6,778 nt of DNA from an uncultured Oscillospiraceae bacterium (GTDB lineage: Bacteria; Bacillota; Clostridia; Oscillospirales; Acutalibacteraceae): assembly GCA_902462665.1 (NCBI GenBank), contig CABQCM010000072.1, forward strand, positions 1 through 6,778. The letters are read 5' to 3'. A program made the translations under genes and the position numbers. Below are positions 5,463-6,778 of this stretch, in pieces. Numbering within the stretch: position 1 is the first letter of the stretch; each line of letters opens with the position of its first letter. Below the pieces are notes generated by a model, which saw only the letters and a program-made list of their open reading frames with translations, had not been told where the DNA came from and searched no databases.

Positions 5463-6778
5463 TACGCCCGACCTATTTGACTAAGATACTGGCCTTTGCC
5501 CTGCTTTTATGCATCATAGCCTCGGGTTGCGGTACGGTAGAGAACGACGCTTCTTCATCCGAACCGGCTCCCTCCGCGCCTATTTCGGAGGCGGTGGGCG
5601 AGCGGTCGTTTGTGCTGCCTTATACCTCCAACGACACCCTCAACCCCTATTCCGCCCAGACCAAAAACAATCAGGAGCTTTCCACCCTGCTCTACGATTC
5701 TCTTATCCGGCTCGACGCTGCGATGGAGCCGGAGTATCTCATTGCCGAGCAGATTCAGCTAAACGGCACCACCTGCATTGTGGATTTGCGGGATGTGCGG
5801 TTTTCCGACGGTTCGGCGGTCACTGCTGAGGATGTGACCTATTCCATTCAGGCAGCCCGGGGGGAATCCAGCGGACGCTATGCGGCGAAGTTGGAAAACA
5901 TCGTTTCTCAATCGGCCGCTTCGTCCAAGCGGGTATCCATCACCCTGCGGCATGCCGACCCGTATTTTATTCAGCTTCTCGATTTTCCTATTTTTAAACG
6001 AGGCACCGAGTCGAATAAGAACGCCGATAACAAGGCACTTCCTCCGGTGGGAAGCGGGCGGTATGTTTATCACGCCGAGGGGCGGCGCTATTGGCTCGAG
6101 GCCAATTCCTCCTGGCAGGGCGGCGGCGTTGGTATCGAGCGTATCGAGCTGCGCAGTTTGCCGGATGACGAAGCGGTGGAGTACAGCGTCCAGACCGGCG
6201 GAATCAGCGCCTATTACACCAACCTCAGCGACAACCAGTTTCCCAAAATGAATGGGGCCACGGTCAGCGTGCCGATGTTCAATTTGGTCTATCTGGGGGT
6301 CAATACCACGTCCGGCACGTTGGCGGAGCAGGCGCTGCGCCATATCTTGTGCGCCGCGGTGGACCGCACGAAGTTCTGCGCGGACATTTTTTATGGCTCA
6401 GCGACCCCGGCCAGAGGGCCGATTCCCTCCTGTTTTGGGCAGGTAGAGGGGCTTCAGACCATCGGCGCGGAGAAAAATACCGATACAGTAGTTGCGCAAT
6501 TGAAAGAGCTGGGGTATAATAACAGAGATCATGAAGGGTATCTCACCCGCGACGGCCAGCGTTTGACGCTGCGGCTTTTGTATAACGCCGACCAGCCCGC
6601 GCGAGGTTCGGCCGCCTCGTTCTTGGCTTCCGAGTTTAAGGCCGTGGGCGTCGAGGTGACCCTGACGGGAGTCTCTTACGACCAGTATGTGCGCTCGGTC
6701 GAGGCGGGGACGTTTGATTTGTTTTTGGCCGAAATGAAGCTTCAAAATAATTTTGACCTGTTGCCTCTGGTGCAGGCC
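5459..6778 (+). CDS. ABC transporter substrate-binding lipoprotein, family 5 (peptide/nickel type), 3' end outside window
   Basis: The frame stays open for 440 codons to the right edge. The N-terminus is a lipoprotein signal: basic start (R3, K9), hydrophobic core (10-20), lipobox ASGC with C24 as the lipidated residue, then a Ser/Pro/Glu-rich linker (about 29-45). The mature part shows SBP_bac_5 (PF00496) blocks: LNPY (61-64), LLYDSLIRLD (77-86), VRFSDGSAVTAEDVTYSI (113-130), PVGSGRYVY (196-204), ALRHILCAAVDRTKF (292-306) and the GSATPARGPIP stretch (313-323). The LKELGY block (348-353) near its end corresponds to the LLxEAGY motif. Family members have about 500-600 residues, so roughly the last 60-150 are missing. 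The protein would sit on the outer face of the membrane and pass oligopeptides or a similar ligand to an ABC permease; no permease or ATPase gene is in view. The ligand cannot be read. The start overlaps the AI-2E stop by 4 bases, so translation is probably coupled. Confidence 0.93.
   Translation, partial: MIRPTYLTKILAFALLLCIIASGCGTVENDASSSEPAPSAPISEAVGERSFVLPYTSNDTLNPYSAQTKNNQELSTLLYDSLIRLDAAMEPEYLIAEQIQLNGTTCIVDLRDVRFSDGSAVTAEDVTYSIQAARGESSGRYAAKLENIVSQSAASSKRVSITLRHADPYFIQLLDFPIFKRGTESNKNADNKALPPVGSGRYVYHAEGRRYWLEANSSWQGGGVGIERIELRSLPDDEAVEYSVQTGGISAYYTNLSDNQFPKMNGATVSVPMFNLVYLGVNTTSGTLAEQALRHILCAAVDRTKFCADIFYGSATPARGPIPSCFGQVEGLQTIGAEKNTDTVVAQLKELGYNNRDHEGYLTRDGQRLTLRLLYNADQPARGSAASFLASEFKAVGVEVTLTGVSYDQYVRSVEAGTFDLFLAEMKLQNNFDLLPLVQA

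Noticed and set aside
5759..6343. A 194-codon open frame on the - strand
   Set aside because: It is antisense to the substrate-binding lipoprotein gene, which has a continuous frame, signal peptide and SBP_bac_5 motifs.

Overview
All the genes I can support lie on the + strand. They run almost end to end and are preceded by clear purine-rich ribosome binding sites (AAAGGA, GGAGGA, AGGAGGT). The DNA is fairly G+C-rich by eye. TarI/TarJ-type enzymes, a LicD-family protein, a lipoprotein-type solute-binding protein and strong Shine-Dalgarno sites together suggest a Gram-positive bacterium of the Firmicutes, most likely a G+C-rich member of the Clostridia (Oscillospiraceae-like). That placement is inference; there is no rRNA or other taxonomic marker here.

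Region 1 (1-3323) is a cell-surface glycan segment. It opens with the C-terminal part of a membrane-anchored family 2 glycosyltransferase of the ExoA type. A LicD-family phosphotransferase follows, then tarI (ribitol-5-phosphate cytidylyltransferase) and tarJ (ribulose-5-phosphate reductase), which overlap by 4 bases. TarJ and TarI together turn ribulose 5-phosphate into CDP-ribitol. The LicD-family protein is the obvious candidate in this window to use it, placing ribitol phosphate on a surface glycan. This would parallel the animal pair ISPD (CDP-ribitol synthase) and FKTN/FKRP (LicD-like ribitol-phosphate transferases).

Region 2 (3371-4075) is a 5'-methylthioadenosine/S-adenosylhomocysteine nucleosidase, 47 bases behind tarJ. 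It is a housekeeping salvage enzyme that may simply ride on the same transcript.

Region 3 (4076-4223) is the longest non-coding gap, 148 bases. It has no clear terminator and only a weak promoter-like sequence, and is the most likely transcription boundary.

Region 4 (4224-6778) holds an AI-2E family (PF01594-type) membrane protein. It overlaps by 4 bases a family 5 ABC-transporter substrate-binding lipoprotein, which runs off the right edge with no stop. I found no RNA genes, mobile elements, CRISPR arrays or long repeats. Nothing amounts to a clearly new system; the most interesting point is the LicD-TarI-TarJ grouping.
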